The position numbers and the translations under genes are program-made. 64,000 bases of DNA from Atopobium sp. BS2. Lineage in GTDB: Bacteria > Actinomycetota > Coriobacteriia > Coriobacteriales > Atopobiaceae. Below, piece after piece: positions 1 through 8,232 of the stretch (position 1 is its first letter; every line of letters starts with the position of its first letter). The notes under the pieces are model-generated. The model had not been told where the DNA came from. It saw only the letters and a program-made list of their open reading frames with translations, and made no database searches. The stretch lies in the NCBI RefSeq assembly GCF_000565075.1, contig NZ_JDFG01000048.1:1-64000 (forward strand), in the 5' to 3' direction.

Positions 1-81
1 TAGGTTAGAAGGTAGTAAGGAAATAGCCTTACACCACTTTTTGAGACGTAACTCGTTTGTCCTGATAAAAGTTTTTAGTGC

Positions 82-155
82 GGTAAAAAATCGTCTTAGT
101 TGGGGATAAATCGGCAAATTTTAAATTTTCATTTCCAACTAAACGGGTTTTTTAC
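82..155. repeat. Imperfect inverted repeat in gene-free left end
   Basis: Two 22-nt arms (82-103 and 134-155) share CCAACTAA and TTTTTTACC in inverted orientation, separated by 30 AT-rich bases. The stem would carry a small internal bulge. Positions 1-560 contain no convincing gene. The loop holds CGGCAAAT, and the right arm is followed by TTTTTCGGCA, which faintly resembles the tails of the arrays near 51.6 kb. Role unknown. Confidence 0.5.
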
Positions 156-359
156 CTTTTTCGGCACATAATTTTAGGCGTGAAAGTTACGTATTCATGG
201 CAATGAATTAATTGGACAAGTTATTCAAAATTCTGCATCAAATATTGGGAACTGCTTGTTAGTCAGAATTAACGCAGAAAAATAGAGAAGCATGACATTA
301 AAATGGCGGGCAAAATCGTGGAAAGCGATTCGCAACGCGGGAAAAGCGTACTGCTCGTA

Positions 360-434
360 TAGTTGACGTCATCACGCCGCGTTTCCGTCAGCCGCAGCGT
401 GTAACTCGCGCTTAGTTGACGCTATCACCTCGCG
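360..434. repeat. Pair of 22-bp direct repeats upstream of the first gene
   Basis: Positions 360-381 and 413-434 are near copies: TAGTTGACG, two variable bases, ATCAC, two variable bases, CGCG. Their starts are 53 bp apart. The surrounding 350-490 stretch is rich in CGCG and GACG words. It lies upstream of the CorC-type gene; the -10-like TACAAT at 525-530 lies downstream of it. Could be a regulator site or repeat debris. Confidence 0.4.
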
Positions 435-562
435 AAGTCGTCCGCGCCATCGCGTCTCGCGCCTGACGTTTCATGGCGAGACTGTGTCAAATTCCTGCAG
501 ACTACAAGGTAGAGCACGTTAGAGTACAATAGACTATACAAAAAGTAACTTCGAAGAGGTAG

Positions 563-1921
563 GTGCCCATACACTCGATGGACATTGCGTTAAGTATTGG
601 AATAACTCTGCTGCTTACCCTGGTAAACGGCTTTTTTTCTGCGGCCGAGATGGCCATTGTTAGCTCTCGTCGCGCGGCACTTGAGGCGGACGTGGACGAA
701 GGTGATCCAAGAGCCTTGGCTGTCATTGACATTGCCACTGATCGCGGATATTTCCTCGCAACAATCCAGGTTGCAATTACCCTGGTAGGCTTTGCTTCCT
801 CGGCATTTGCTGCAACAAGCCTTTCCGAGCCATTCGGCGCTTGGCTGGTCAGTATTGGTGTCCACGCTGACCTGGCGCTTCCTTTAGCTGTCGTGGCTAT
901 TACGCTGATTGTTTCGTTCTTTTCCGTGGTCATCGGTGAGCTGGTTCCAAAGAGCATCGGCCTAGCAAACTCCGAGGCAGTGGCTAAAGCAGTTATCGGC
1001 CCCATGAAGGCGTTCATGCATATTGCGCGCCCACTCGTGTTCATCACGTCTGCCTCGGCAGATGCGGTTACCACGCTCATGGGCATTGACACTACCAACG
1101 ACCATCAAGAGGTCACCGAGGAAGAGCTCCGCTACATTGTCAAGGATTCCGAGGACCTCTCTGAAGAAGAAAAATCCATGATCCACGAGGTCATCGAGAT
1201 GGGCGACACCGTTGTCCGTGAGGTAATGGTCCCGCGCGTTGACATGACCGCCATGGAAGACACCGCAACTATCGCCGAGGTCCTGCGCGTCATGCGCCAA
1301 ACAGGTTTCTCGCGCATCCCTATCTACCACGAGAATATCGACCGCATCGTGGGTATCGCTCACATCAAAGATTTGCTGGAGCCAGCGCTTGACCAGCACG
1401 ATAGTGACGAGAAGATCGCGCGCTTCGTGCGTTCTGCTGACTACGTACCCGATACCAAAGACATCATTCCGCTGCTCACCGAGATGCAGACAAGTCGCGA
1501 TCAGATGGTCATCGTGGTTGACGAGTACGGTGGAACTGCGGGTGTCATTACCGTTGAGGACATCGTCGAGGAGATTGTCGGCGAGATTGAGGATGAGTTT
1601 GATCCGGACAACAAGTATCTGACGCAGCTCTCTGATAGAGAGTGGCTGGTAGATGGTCGCTTCTCGCTCAATGACGCAGCTGAACTTGGATGGCCGGTCG
1701 GGGAATCCGAGGAGTACGAGACTATCGCGGGCTTTGTGCTGGATTTGGCAAATCATTTGCCTCGTCCAGGTGAGGTTTTTGAGAAGGATGGCTACGTGTT
1801 CCGCGTGCAGTCGATGCGTCGTCGCCGACTATCTTTGTTGCGTGTAATTGCCCCAGAACCACAGGTAGACGGTGAATCTGAGCCAGCTGGCGAAAACTCT
1901 GACACATCAGAAAATGAATAA
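563..1921 (+). CDS. HlyC/CorC (CNNM) family transporter with CBS pair
   Basis: Integral membrane protein of the CNNM/CorC family, linked in other bacteria to Mg2+ (and Co2+) efflux. The N-terminal third is the hydrophobic DUF21 domain, beginning with a membrane helix around residues 8-28 and the family phrase NGFFSAAEMAI. Two CBS domains follow (about 205-330, with VMVPRVDM and DEYGGTAGVITVEDIVEEIVGEI), then a C-terminal CorC_HlyC domain and an acidic tail. The length of 452 residues is normal. The GTG at 563 sits close behind AGAGG (555-559). The ATG at 578 is an equally plausible start, with longer spacing. It is the first gene of a plus-strand run. Family assignment is firm; the transported ion is inferred. 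Confidence 0.9.
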   Translation: MPIHSMDIALSIGITLLLTLVNGFFSAAEMAIVSSRRAALEADVDEGDPRALAVIDIATDRGYFLATIQVAITLVGFASSAFAATSLSEPFGAWLVSIGVHADLALPLAVVAITLIVSFFSVVIGELVPKSIGLANSEAVAKAVIGPMKAFMHIARPLVFITSASADAVTTLMGIDTTNDHQEVTEEELRYIVKDSEDLSEEEKSMIHEVIEMGDTVVREVMVPRVDMTAMEDTATIAEVLRVMRQTGFSRIPIYHENIDRIVGIAHIKDLLEPALDQHDSDEKIARFVRSADYVPDTKDIIPLLTEMQTSRDQMVIVVDEYGGTAGVITVEDIVEEIVGEIEDEFDPDNKYLTQLSDREWLVDGRFSLNDAAELGWPVGESEEYETIAGFVLDLANHLPRPGEVFEKDGYVFRVQSMRRRRLSLLRVIAPEPQVDGESEPAGENSDTSENE

Positions 1922-1967
1922 CTAAAAGAATGATTACAATAGAGTGAACCAATAGAAAGAGGTTGAA

Positions 1968-2855
1968 ATGGCGCAGTTGATTTCTATCAAAAAAGTTGTG
2001 GTAGGACCTAAAAACTTGACCGCTACCGTTGAGTTTTCGGCTAAAGCGCCACGTTTGACCTCGGAAAATGCTGAGGCAACTGAGCGCGTGCTTGAGCTTT
2101 TGCCAGGTCTTTCAAATCATCTGTGCTTGGGTGACGCCGACGCTCGCTTTGGCCTTGTTGCCAAGGACACCGAGGTTGCGCACCTGCTTGAGCATGTAAC
2201 CGTCGAGCTCCTGGCCCTGACCAACCTTGCGGGAGACGTTGCTTCAGGCAAGACTTCCCTGGTAGATTCCCGTCGCGGCCTCTACGAGATCATCCTTGCA
2301 TGTCCAGATGACGTGCTGGTTGCAGCATCACTTTCCAGCGCTGTATGGCTCCTCAACTGGGCATATGGCAACCAGGAGGACGCCGATCCAGACATCAATG
2401 CAATCGTCTCTGGCCTCGTTGCGCTCATCCAGAGCCTTGACGGCGAGAAGACCGATGAACTCGCAGACTCTGCGGAACCTGAGGCGGACGCTGCACCCCA
2501 GGCAGAGAGCGTAGATGCAGAGGATTACGCTGCCGACAACTCCTCCGAGGACGTCGCTGACGCCGCAGCCGCTGATGCAGTTGAGGCTGAGGTTGCAGAC
2601 GCTGAGGAGAACAACGCCGAGGTCGCAGGCATTGACGCAGCCGACGAGGACGCGGTCGTGCCCGCTGTCGTCGCCGAGCCCGCTACCGACGCCGAGCCCG
2701 CTGCCGACGCCGAGCCTGCTGCCGACGCCGAGCCCATCGCCGACGAGCTTTCTGAGGCTACAGCTGCTGAGGACGCCACTGACGACTCTGAGGTCACTGA
2801 CGTCCCAGATGACTGGAACATGATTAACGTTCCTCGTCCAAAGCCCGTTCGATAA
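1968..2855 (+). CDS. Protein with cyanophycin-synthetase-like N-terminal domain and acidic repeat tail
   Basis: The first ~145 residues resemble the N-terminal domain of cyanophycin synthetase: VAHLLEHVTVELL followed by a glycine-rich stretch and RRGLYEIIL. No ATP-grasp or Mur-ligase part follows. Residues ~150-280 are instead a very acidic Ala/Glu/Asp/Pro tail with near-exact repeats of AEPAADAEP (DNA 2675-2740), ending in a short basic NVPRPKPVR. A good ribosome site (AGAGG) precedes the ATG. Since the catalytic modules are absent, it probably does not make cyanophycin; a binding or scaffolding role is a guess. It carries one exact GGCGAGAA copy at 2442, encoding Gly-Glu-Lys. Confidence 0.7.
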   Translation: MAQLISIKKVVVGPKNLTATVEFSAKAPRLTSENAEATERVLELLPGLSNHLCLGDADARFGLVAKDTEVAHLLEHVTVELLALTNLAGDVASGKTSLVDSRRGLYEIILACPDDVLVAASLSSAVWLLNWAYGNQEDADPDINAIVSGLVALIQSLDGEKTDELADSAEPEADAAPQAESVDAEDYAADNSSEDVADAAAADAVEAEVADAEENNAEVAGIDAADEDAVVPAVVAEPATDAEPAADAEPAADAEPIADELSEATAAEDATDDSEVTDVPDDWNMINVPRPKPVR

Positions 2856-2912
2856 ACGCCCGTATTGCGGTATGATTACGTACAGCGTTTTGCTGTTTAA
2901 CAGGAGGTACTT

Positions 2913-3374
2913 ATGAGCAAGAAGTCTGCTGGTTTCTTTCTAGGCGCTATTTTTGGTGCTGCTGCTGGCGCTGTAGCTGGTCTTTTCCTGGCTCCACGTT
3001 CCGGCGAGGAGACTCGCGCTTTGGCTGCAGATGCTGTCAATGATGCATGGGATTCCGCACTTGATTCTTACGAGCGCACATCAAAGGTTGTAAGCACTAA
3101 GATTGACGAGGTCAAGCCTACTGTTGACGCAAAGACCGATGAGCTCCGCGCAAAGGTTGACCTTGCTCGCGAGCGCATGGATCAGCTCCGTGAGTCACTT
3201 TCTGACGCTGTGACCTCTGCTTCTAACACTGTCGCAGATGCTGCTGATGTTGTTGCAGATTCCTTTGTTGTTCCAGAGCCAACCGCCACAACCGCTGAGG
3301 CTCAGGCTGTTCGCATCGAGAACGTTGAGTCCCACGAGCAGGAGAACGCAGGCGAGGGCTACCAGGAGGCATAA
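2913..3374 (+). CDS. YtxH domain-containing envelope protein
   Basis: A 153-residue protein. Residues 5-27 form a glycine/alanine-rich membrane anchor (FFLGAIFGAAAGAVAGLFLAP), followed by RSGEETR, the hallmark of the YtxH family of small stress or envelope proteins. The rest is helical and charged, with heptad-like spacing and an acidic end, so a coiled-coil periphery is likely. It starts at an ATG behind AGGAGG. It is followed by a strong terminator at 3395-3425. The biochemical function of YtxH proteins is not established. Confidence 0.85.
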   Translation: MSKKSAGFFLGAIFGAAAGAVAGLFLAPRSGEETRALAADAVNDAWDSALDSYERTSKVVSTKIDEVKPTVDAKTDELRAKVDLARERMDQLRESLSDAVTSASNTVADAADVVADSFVVPEPTATTAEAQAVRIENVESHEQENAGEGYQEA

Positions 3375-3394
3375 GCCTCACTTACAAGCAATGT

Positions 3395-3425
3395 GACGGG
3401 ACGCCTTATGACGTCCCGTTTTTTA
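3395..3425 (+). terminator. Rho-independent terminator after YtxH gene
   Basis: The stem ACGGGACG (3396-3403) pairs with CGTCCCGT (3411-3418) and is followed by a run of six T. It separates the YtxH gene from the PRC-barrel gene. Confidence 0.85.
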
Positions 3426-3439
3426 TAGAGAGGTTTCAC

Positions 3440-4441
3440 GTGAAAACAACCGAGCTCCTAGGCGCAAAGGTCCTTCTTCCCAAAAAGCCCGCTACAAAGG
3501 GCAAGCACGCGGGAGAAGAGCGGTTTTCCAAGTTAGGAAGAATCCACAACGTGGTTTTTGCCCCCTTCAAACAGGGTCAGCCTTCGCAGGTAGTGGGCGT
3601 GATGGTTCAGAAGCCCGATATTGCTGGCATGATTAAGCAGGATGATGCGTTTGTCACTTTGGAGTCTCTGGAGACCATCGAACAGGGACTTTGCGTTAAA
3701 GATCCCGAGAATAACGTTGATAAAGCTGCAATCAAACGTCTGAACTTGGACTTTGATACCTGCATTCTATGGCATGGTATGGAAGCTCGCACTAAGAGCG
3801 GCAAAACCCTAGGTTACGTGAGTGGCGCTGAGTTTGACCAGGTCACTGGCGTGGTCTTGGCATTTCTTGTGGGCGATGGCGCTGGATCGGAAGCGCTGGT
3901 AGGCTCGTTTGCCATCAAGCCAGAGTGGCTGTTAGGTTACTCTAACGGTGCAATGGTCCTCTCTGATGAAGCGGCAGATGCCCAACTCACTGGTGGCCTG
4001 GCTGCAAAGGCAGGCGAGGGATACGCAGCTGCCGCCGCAAAGGCTTCTGAGGCTACAGCTAAAGCCGGAAAGGTTGTTGCAGAGGCCACCGAGAAGGGCG
4101 CGTTTGCCCTGGGTAAGACGCTGGCCAAGGCAAAGCGTGCTATCGAAGATGCTACCGAGCCTGACGCAGAAGACGATTCCGAGCGCCCGGCTCCCGTTGC
4201 TGCAGAGGACGTTCGTCTCGAGAAGCCATCTGTGGAGGAGCAGGCTGCCGCTGACAAGTCCGCTGCAGACAAGTCCGCCACTGACAAGAGCGCAGCTAGT
4301 AAGCCTACCGCTAAGCCTGCGAGCAAGTCGTCCACGCAGGCTACTGCTAACAAGGCAGCTAAGGGTTTTGGTATGCAGCTTGGACGCATGGGTAAGATGT
4401 TCTCTGACTTCAAGGATGAGTTTGACAAGGCAAGCAAGTAA
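3440..4441 (+). CDS. PRC-barrel domain protein with Ala/Lys-rich C-terminus
   Basis: The 333-residue product contains what look like two PRC-barrel-like beta segments: residues ~1-75 (LLGAKVLLP, KLGRIHNVVFAPF) and ~110-165 (GKTLGYVSGAEFDQVTGVVLAFLVGDG). A helical Ala/Lys-rich region (~190-245) follows, then a tail with repeated DKSAADKSA units and a basic end. The GTG start at 3440 has AGAGAGG about 7 nt upstream. PRC barrels are found in ribosome-maturation and photosynthetic proteins and in envelope proteins of unknown role. The MgtE-like protein on the opposite strand (5906-7792) also begins with a PRC-like domain. Function not assigned. Confidence 0.75.
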   Translation: MKTTELLGAKVLLPKKPATKGKHAGEERFSKLGRIHNVVFAPFKQGQPSQVVGVMVQKPDIAGMIKQDDAFVTLESLETIEQGLCVKDPENNVDKAAIKRLNLDFDTCILWHGMEARTKSGKTLGYVSGAEFDQVTGVVLAFLVGDGAGSEALVGSFAIKPEWLLGYSNGAMVLSDEAADAQLTGGLAAKAGEGYAAAAAKASEATAKAGKVVAEATEKGAFALGKTLAKAKRAIEDATEPDAEDDSERPAPVAAEDVRLEKPSVEEQAAADKSAADKSATDKSAASKPTAKPASKSSTQATANKAAKGFGMQLGRMGKMFSDFKDEFDKASK

Positions 4442-4466
4442 CAAACAGCAGATAATCGCATAAAAC

Positions 4467-4499
4467 AAAGGGCGAGAAGACCGATCTTCTCGCCCTTTT
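4467..4499. terminator. Bidirectional terminator built from an inverted GGCGAGAA pair
   Basis: Perfect 14-bp arms (4467-4480 and 4485-4498) with a CCGA loop, A-rich on the left and T-rich on the right. It lies between convergent genes. Each arm contains GGCGAGAAGA, the dispersed word described in the findings. Confidence 0.9.
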
Positions 4500-4522
4500 G
4501 TGTTGCAGTTGCGTGACGCTCG

Positions 4523-5905
4523 CTACAAACCCATGGCCTGTAGAATGAACATCACAATGGTCAGGATGATGACGGTGATGATGGTAAACCAAGTCAGCGC
4601 GTTCCAGATGCGACCGTTGGCGTACTTGCCCATGATGTGTTTGTCGGCTGCGATGATAACCATAAAGACAAGCAGAATTGGCAGCAGAATACCGTTGATG
4701 ACCTGGGCGGCCATCATAATGCCAAAGAGACTCATGCCTGGAATCAGAACAACCAGCGCAGAAATGACTAGCACGGTTGTAATAATGCCGTGGTAGACAG
4801 GGGCTTCCTGCCAGCTGCGGTCGGCTCCGCGCTCCCAACCAAATGCCTCGCAGATGGCGCTTGCAGTAATGCCTGGTAAAACGCATGCTGCCAGGAAGGA
4901 TGCGCCAACCATACCCAGCGCAAAGAGCGTACTTGCGTACTGACCAGCAAGTGGTTCAAGGGCGCGAGCAGCGTCGGCAGCGGAGTCAACAGAGATTCCA
5001 CGAGGGAAGAGGACAGCGCCGGTGGTCAGCATGATGAACCAGGTAATGACCTCGGCCAGGATTGCGCCGGCAACATTGTCTGCACGCTGTGCAGGAATGT
5101 CGCTGGTATCAAGGTTCTTCTCGACAACATTTGATGCAACCAGGAAGATCATGTATGGGCTGATGGTAGTACCAATATTTGCGACCAGCAGGGAAATGTA
5201 GGACGGATCGGCGGAAGGCTGCGGAATGATGGTGACGCGCAGGGCCTCGCTCCAGTCGGGCTGAGCCAGCACGCCGGCCACCACGTACGTGACAAAAATG
5301 CAGCTAATTGCCAGCAGAATCTTCTCGATGCGACGGTATGATCCGCCAACGGTCAGAAGCCACACCATCAGGGCGCTGATAGGCACCGAGACGTACGTTG
5401 GGATGCCAAAGAGCTCCATACTGGACGCAATACCTGCGAATTCGGAGAAAGTAACAGCAATGTTGGAGAGCAGCAACGCACCCATTGCCAGCGTGGACAG
5501 GCGGATACCAAAGCGCTCGCGCACCAGCGACGCAATGCCTTTACCGGTGACACAGCCCATTCGAGCTGCGGTTTCTTGAACTACGATCAGCAGGAAGCAC
5601 ATAAGCGGTACGGTCCACAGCTGAGAATAGCCAAACGTAGCGCCTGCGCTGGAGTAGGTTGCAATGCCACCGGCGTCGTTACCAGCAAATGCGGCGAGAA
5701 GACCGGGGCCCATTGCCATCAAGATGTACTTGATGCTGTTTTTGTTGACCGGAGCCTTCTCTTTAGATGCGCGTTTGCCCTGCTCGACAACGATTCCGTC
5801 GCCCGCAGAAAGCTGGCCGACGGCGTCCTGGCCATCAGCGTCCTGCTCTACAACCACGCCCTGCTCTGCAACCGCGTCCTTTACGTGTGCGTTTTCCTGC
5901 GCCAT
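4523..5905 (-). CDS. NRAMP-related divalent metal transporter, probably Mg2+ class (NRMT)
   Basis: A SLC11/NRAMP-fold membrane protein of 460 residues with a ~55-residue hydrophilic acidic N-terminus and about 11 hydrophobic segments. The helix-1 signature that is DPGN in classical Mn/Fe transporters reads DAGG (residues 77-80). The helix-6 motif MPH reads SPY (249-251), so the sulfur ligand that selects transition metals is missing. Established work on an Eggerthella lenta homologue shows that NRAMP-related proteins lacking this methionine transport Mg2+ (and Mn2+). Specificity here is inferred. The start codon directly abuts the stop of the MgtE-like gene (5906), so the two are co-transcribed. 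One GGCGAGAA copy lies at 5693. Confidence 0.88.
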   Translation of the reverse strand: MAQENAHVKDAVAEQGVVVEQDADGQDAVGQLSAGDGIVVEQGKRASKEKAPVNKNSIKYILMAMGPGLLAAFAGNDAGGIATYSSAGATFGYSQLWTVPLMCFLLIVVQETAARMGCVTGKGIASLVRERFGIRLSTLAMGALLLSNIAVTFSEFAGIASSMELFGIPTYVSVPISALMVWLLTVGGSYRRIEKILLAISCIFVTYVVAGVLAQPDWSEALRVTIIPQPSADPSYISLLVANIGTTISPYMIFLVASNVVEKNLDTSDIPAQRADNVAGAILAEVITWFIMLTTGAVLFPRGISVDSAADAARALEPLAGQYASTLFALGMVGASFLAACVLPGITASAICEAFGWERGADRSWQEAPVYHGIITTVLVISALVVLIPGMSLFGIMMAAQVINGILLPILLVFMVIIAADKHIMGKYANGRIWNALTWFTIITVIILTIVMFILQAMGL

Positions 5906-7792
5906 TTACATCACGCTCACAAGCGAGAGAGCGTAAGAGAGGACGAAGAATGTCACCACCGAAAGGCTCATAGAAATCAGGGTAAGCGTGAGACCTGAGG
6001 TTTCCTGGTTTTTCTCGTCACGATGGCGAAGTACAGCCAAGAAAATTGGGGTTAGCAGGAAGGAAATAAGCGTAGAGCCTGCTGCTGCGCCAAAGATCTG
6101 AATAATGGTCTGGTCAAAGAGCGCCGCGTAGAATACGCCTGCATTTGGATCGTACGGGTGGAATAGCGCTTCTAGCAGGGCGTGAGCTGCGGCGCCAAGA
6201 ATGCAAATAAGGCCGCTGACCAGAAGACCCAGTAGAAGCGAGCGGAAGGCAAAGCCTAAGATAGAAGGAGATTTCTCGCTGCCAGGATCGTCTGTGAGGA
6301 AGAAGTTTGTCACATAGTTGACGGTATTCTCGCTCAAGTTCAGCGAGATTGGCATGGTAATAGTGCAAAGAGCTGCGAAAATACCCATGATTGGATTGGA
6401 TGTTGCGGCTGTTCCTACAAAGGCAGCAGTCACAACGGAGGCAACCCAGAACAAAAGCCAGAGGTTGCGGTGGAGGAACCAAATAATGTTGCGGCCGCGG
6501 TCGCCAGAATCGGAATCGCTCCTGCCGCCACCAACAATCTGCAGGTCCTCGGCGTGCTCCTCTTCAAGAACGTCAAGAGCATCGTCGACGGTAACAATGC
6601 CCAACAGGCGGTTGTCGTCAGAAACAACAGGCATGGCCAGCAGGTTGTATTTTGCAATGTTTCGAGCAACGTCTTCCTGATCGTCCTCTGGTGAGGCGGT
6701 GACCAGGTTCTTATTAGCAATCTCCTCCAGACGAGTTTCTGGCTCGGAGACAATCAGGCGGTTCAGGGTAACAATTCCGGACAGACGGCCATCCTCATCA
6801 GTAAGATAGAGATAGCGGACGGTCTCAAAATCCTCGTCCAGGTTACGCAGGCGATCAAAGGCGTAGGCAACGGTCTGGTCCTCAGGAACAGAAAGCGCCT
6901 CGGACGTCATAATACGACCGGCGGTGTACTCGCGGTATCCCAGCAGCTGCCTAATTGCGCGCTGCTCCTTAACGCCCATCAAGCGCAGGAGTTTCTCGGC
7001 ACGGTCATAGCTCAGCTCGGAGACAAGTTCGGCTGCGTCGTCTGGGTCCATCTCGGACAGGATACGGGATGCTTCTTTTTCGTTCAGGCCGCCGATGAGC
7101 TCAACTGCCATGGCGTCGTCGTTGAACTCTGCCATTGCGCCAGCTCGCTGCTCGTCATCAAGCTGGGCAAACACCTGGCTACGCAGGCGAGAGTCCAGGC
7201 GCTCGATGATGTCAGCGACGTCAGCAGGGTGCAGCTCGTCCAGCGTTTTGTGGGAAACGGAGAGCTTAACGTTGGAGAGGTCGCGCTCAACCAGGTCCAT
7301 GTAACTCCACGCAATGATGCGCTCCTGCATGGGGTGACCCATGGCGCGCGCAATGCGGGTAACCAAGTGCTCTAGCTGGGGAGAAAGGCTGCGCAGCAGA
7401 CCGCGTGCGCCAACCTCTGCGCCCAGAAGACGCAGCTGCGTTGAGCTAGTATCGGAAAGCTTGAGGTCGTTTACGCGGACAACGCGAATGCCGCGCGTAT
7501 CAACAATTTGCTTGTTCAGAATATCTCGGGCGAGAAGAACCTCGTTAGGCTGCAGGTACGAGAAACGAATCTCAGTTGAAGGCACCTTGAGCCTAATGAC
7601 GTCCTCATCGTAGGTATCAACATACTTGCGCCAAGAAATCATCATTGGCGTGCGGCCAGGGCCCATAAAAGCCAGGGAAGTAATGCGAGGAAAAACTTCT
7701 CCGGTAGCAATTCCAAGGTCGGAGACAGAACCGATCTTCTCGCCTTCTGAATCTAGAACCGGATTACCCATTAACTGGGAAAGATAAATCAT
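5906..7792 (-). CDS. MgtE-like magnesium transporter with N-terminal PRC-like domain
   Basis: A 628-residue protein. Residues ~1-130 form a PRC-barrel-like region. Next comes an MgtE N-terminal superhelical domain (~190-300; LHPADVADIIERL, MDPDDAAELVSEL), then two CBS domains (~305-425; ILGIVTVDDALDVLEEEHAEDLQ is the MgtE-type end). The last ~170 residues hold five hydrophobic segments. The cytosolic part is a recognisable Mg2+ sensor; the membrane part is diverged from canonical MgtE. ATG with AAGGAG upstream. It is transcribed with the downstream NRAMP-related gene behind a ~200-nt leader. GGCGAGAA copies lie at 7529 and 7737. Confidence 0.85.
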   Translation of the reverse strand: MIYLSQLMGNPVLDSEGEKIGSVSDLGIATGEVFPRITSLAFMGPGRTPMMISWRKYVDTYDEDVIRLKVPSTEIRFSYLQPNEVLLARDILNKQIVDTRGIRVVRVNDLKLSDTSSTQLRLLGAEVGARGLLRSLSPQLEHLVTRIARAMGHPMQERIIAWSYMDLVERDLSNVKLSVSHKTLDELHPADVADIIERLDSRLRSQVFAQLDDEQRAGAMAEFNDDAMAVELIGGLNEKEASRILSEMDPDDAAELVSELSYDRAEKLLRLMGVKEQRAIRQLLGYREYTAGRIMTSEALSVPEDQTVAYAFDRLRNLDEDFETVRYLYLTDEDGRLSGIVTLNRLIVSEPETRLEEIANKNLVTASPEDDQEDVARNIAKYNLLAMPVVSDDNRLLGIVTVDDALDVLEEEHAEDLQIVGGGRSDSDSGDRGRNIIWFLHRNLWLLFWVASVVTAAFVGTAATSNPIMGIFAALCTITMPISLNLSENTVNYVTNFFLTDDPGSEKSPSILGFAFRSLLLGLLVSGLICILGAAAHALLEALFHPYDPNAGVFYAALFDQTIIQIFGAAAGSTLISFLLTPIFLAVLRHRDEKNQETSGLTLTLISMSLSVVTFFVLSYALSLVSVM

Positions 7793-8001
7793 GTGTGCTC
7801 CTTACATGCGTCCGAAGACTAAAGCGTGGCATTGGCGAGAAACTCCGCGTAATTGCCACGGGGACTGCATTGCGATTTCACCCCTCACGGTGCAAATCGG
7901 CACACCGCAAGAGGTCAGCGACTGTGAGGTCGAGGTTTCATGCTGACCTTTCTCTTCATCCAATAGAACGTGAATTGTGCTTGCGAGGGCAATTCACAGA
8001 T
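7793..8001 (-). promoter_or_regulatory. Structured 5' leader of the MgtE/NRMT operon
   Basis: The predicted transcription start near 8001 leaves about 200 nt before the MgtE-like ATG. Several perfect stems are visible on the minus strand: GTGAATTG/CAATTCAC (7997-7990 with 7977-7970), GGTCAGC/GCTGACC (7948-7942 with 7919-7913) enclosing CGAC/GTCG, and CGTGGCA/TGCCACG (near 7859-7853 and 7831-7825) just before the start. I could not match it to the M-box, yybP-ykoY or ydaO consensus. A metal-sensing riboswitch or attenuator is the natural guess. Confidence 0.5.
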
Positions 8002-8007
8002 GTAATT

Positions 8008-8036
8008 ATTTTAACGATTTTTCTGCGAGGCTGTAA
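8008..8036 (-). promoter_or_regulatory. Sigma-70-type promoter for the MgtE/NRMT operon
   Basis: Minus strand: TTACAG (8036-8031), a 17-bp spacer, then TAAAAT (8013-8008). Good spacing and sequence, upstream of the long leader. Confidence 0.6.
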
Positions 8037-8079
8037 AGACTCTTCACATAATCTAGCTGTTCGGATTTGGTTGTAACCG

Positions 8080-8096
8080 GCGTACGAGAAGTACGC
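8080..8096. other. Small perfect hairpin upstream of the MgtE promoter
   Basis: GCGTAC (8080-8085) pairs with GTACGC (8091-8096). A related CGGCGTACGAG word recurs at 8112-8122. No T-run follows. Role unclear. Confidence 0.35.
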
Positions 8097-8162
8097 GGAC
8101 AACGGTTAAACGGCGTACGAGCGGCGCACGACAAGTTCAATCTGTGAGGCAACGCTGTGCAT

Positions 8163-8200
8163 AAAAAAGCCCGGTACCTGCGGAAATGCAGATACCGGGT
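8163..8200 (-). terminator. Rho-independent terminator of lemA
   Basis: CCCGGTA and CTGC arms (8170-8181 with 8188-8199) form a long stem; on the minus strand the hairpin is followed by six T. It lies directly downstream of the LemA stop. Confidence 0.85.
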
Positions 8201-8232
8201 TGTACTGGTACAAAGGGTAAACGAAGCAGCTC

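Noticed and set aside
962-1756. 264-residue open frame antisense to the CorC-type gene
   Set aside because: Shadow frame; the plus-strand gene has clear DUF21 and CBS motifs.
7793-8001. M-box or ydaO riboswitch
   Set aside because: I looked for the GUUAGGUGAGGCUC and the GCUAACCUCGUAGGC-type consensus words; only weak partial matches appear, so the leader is left unassigned.
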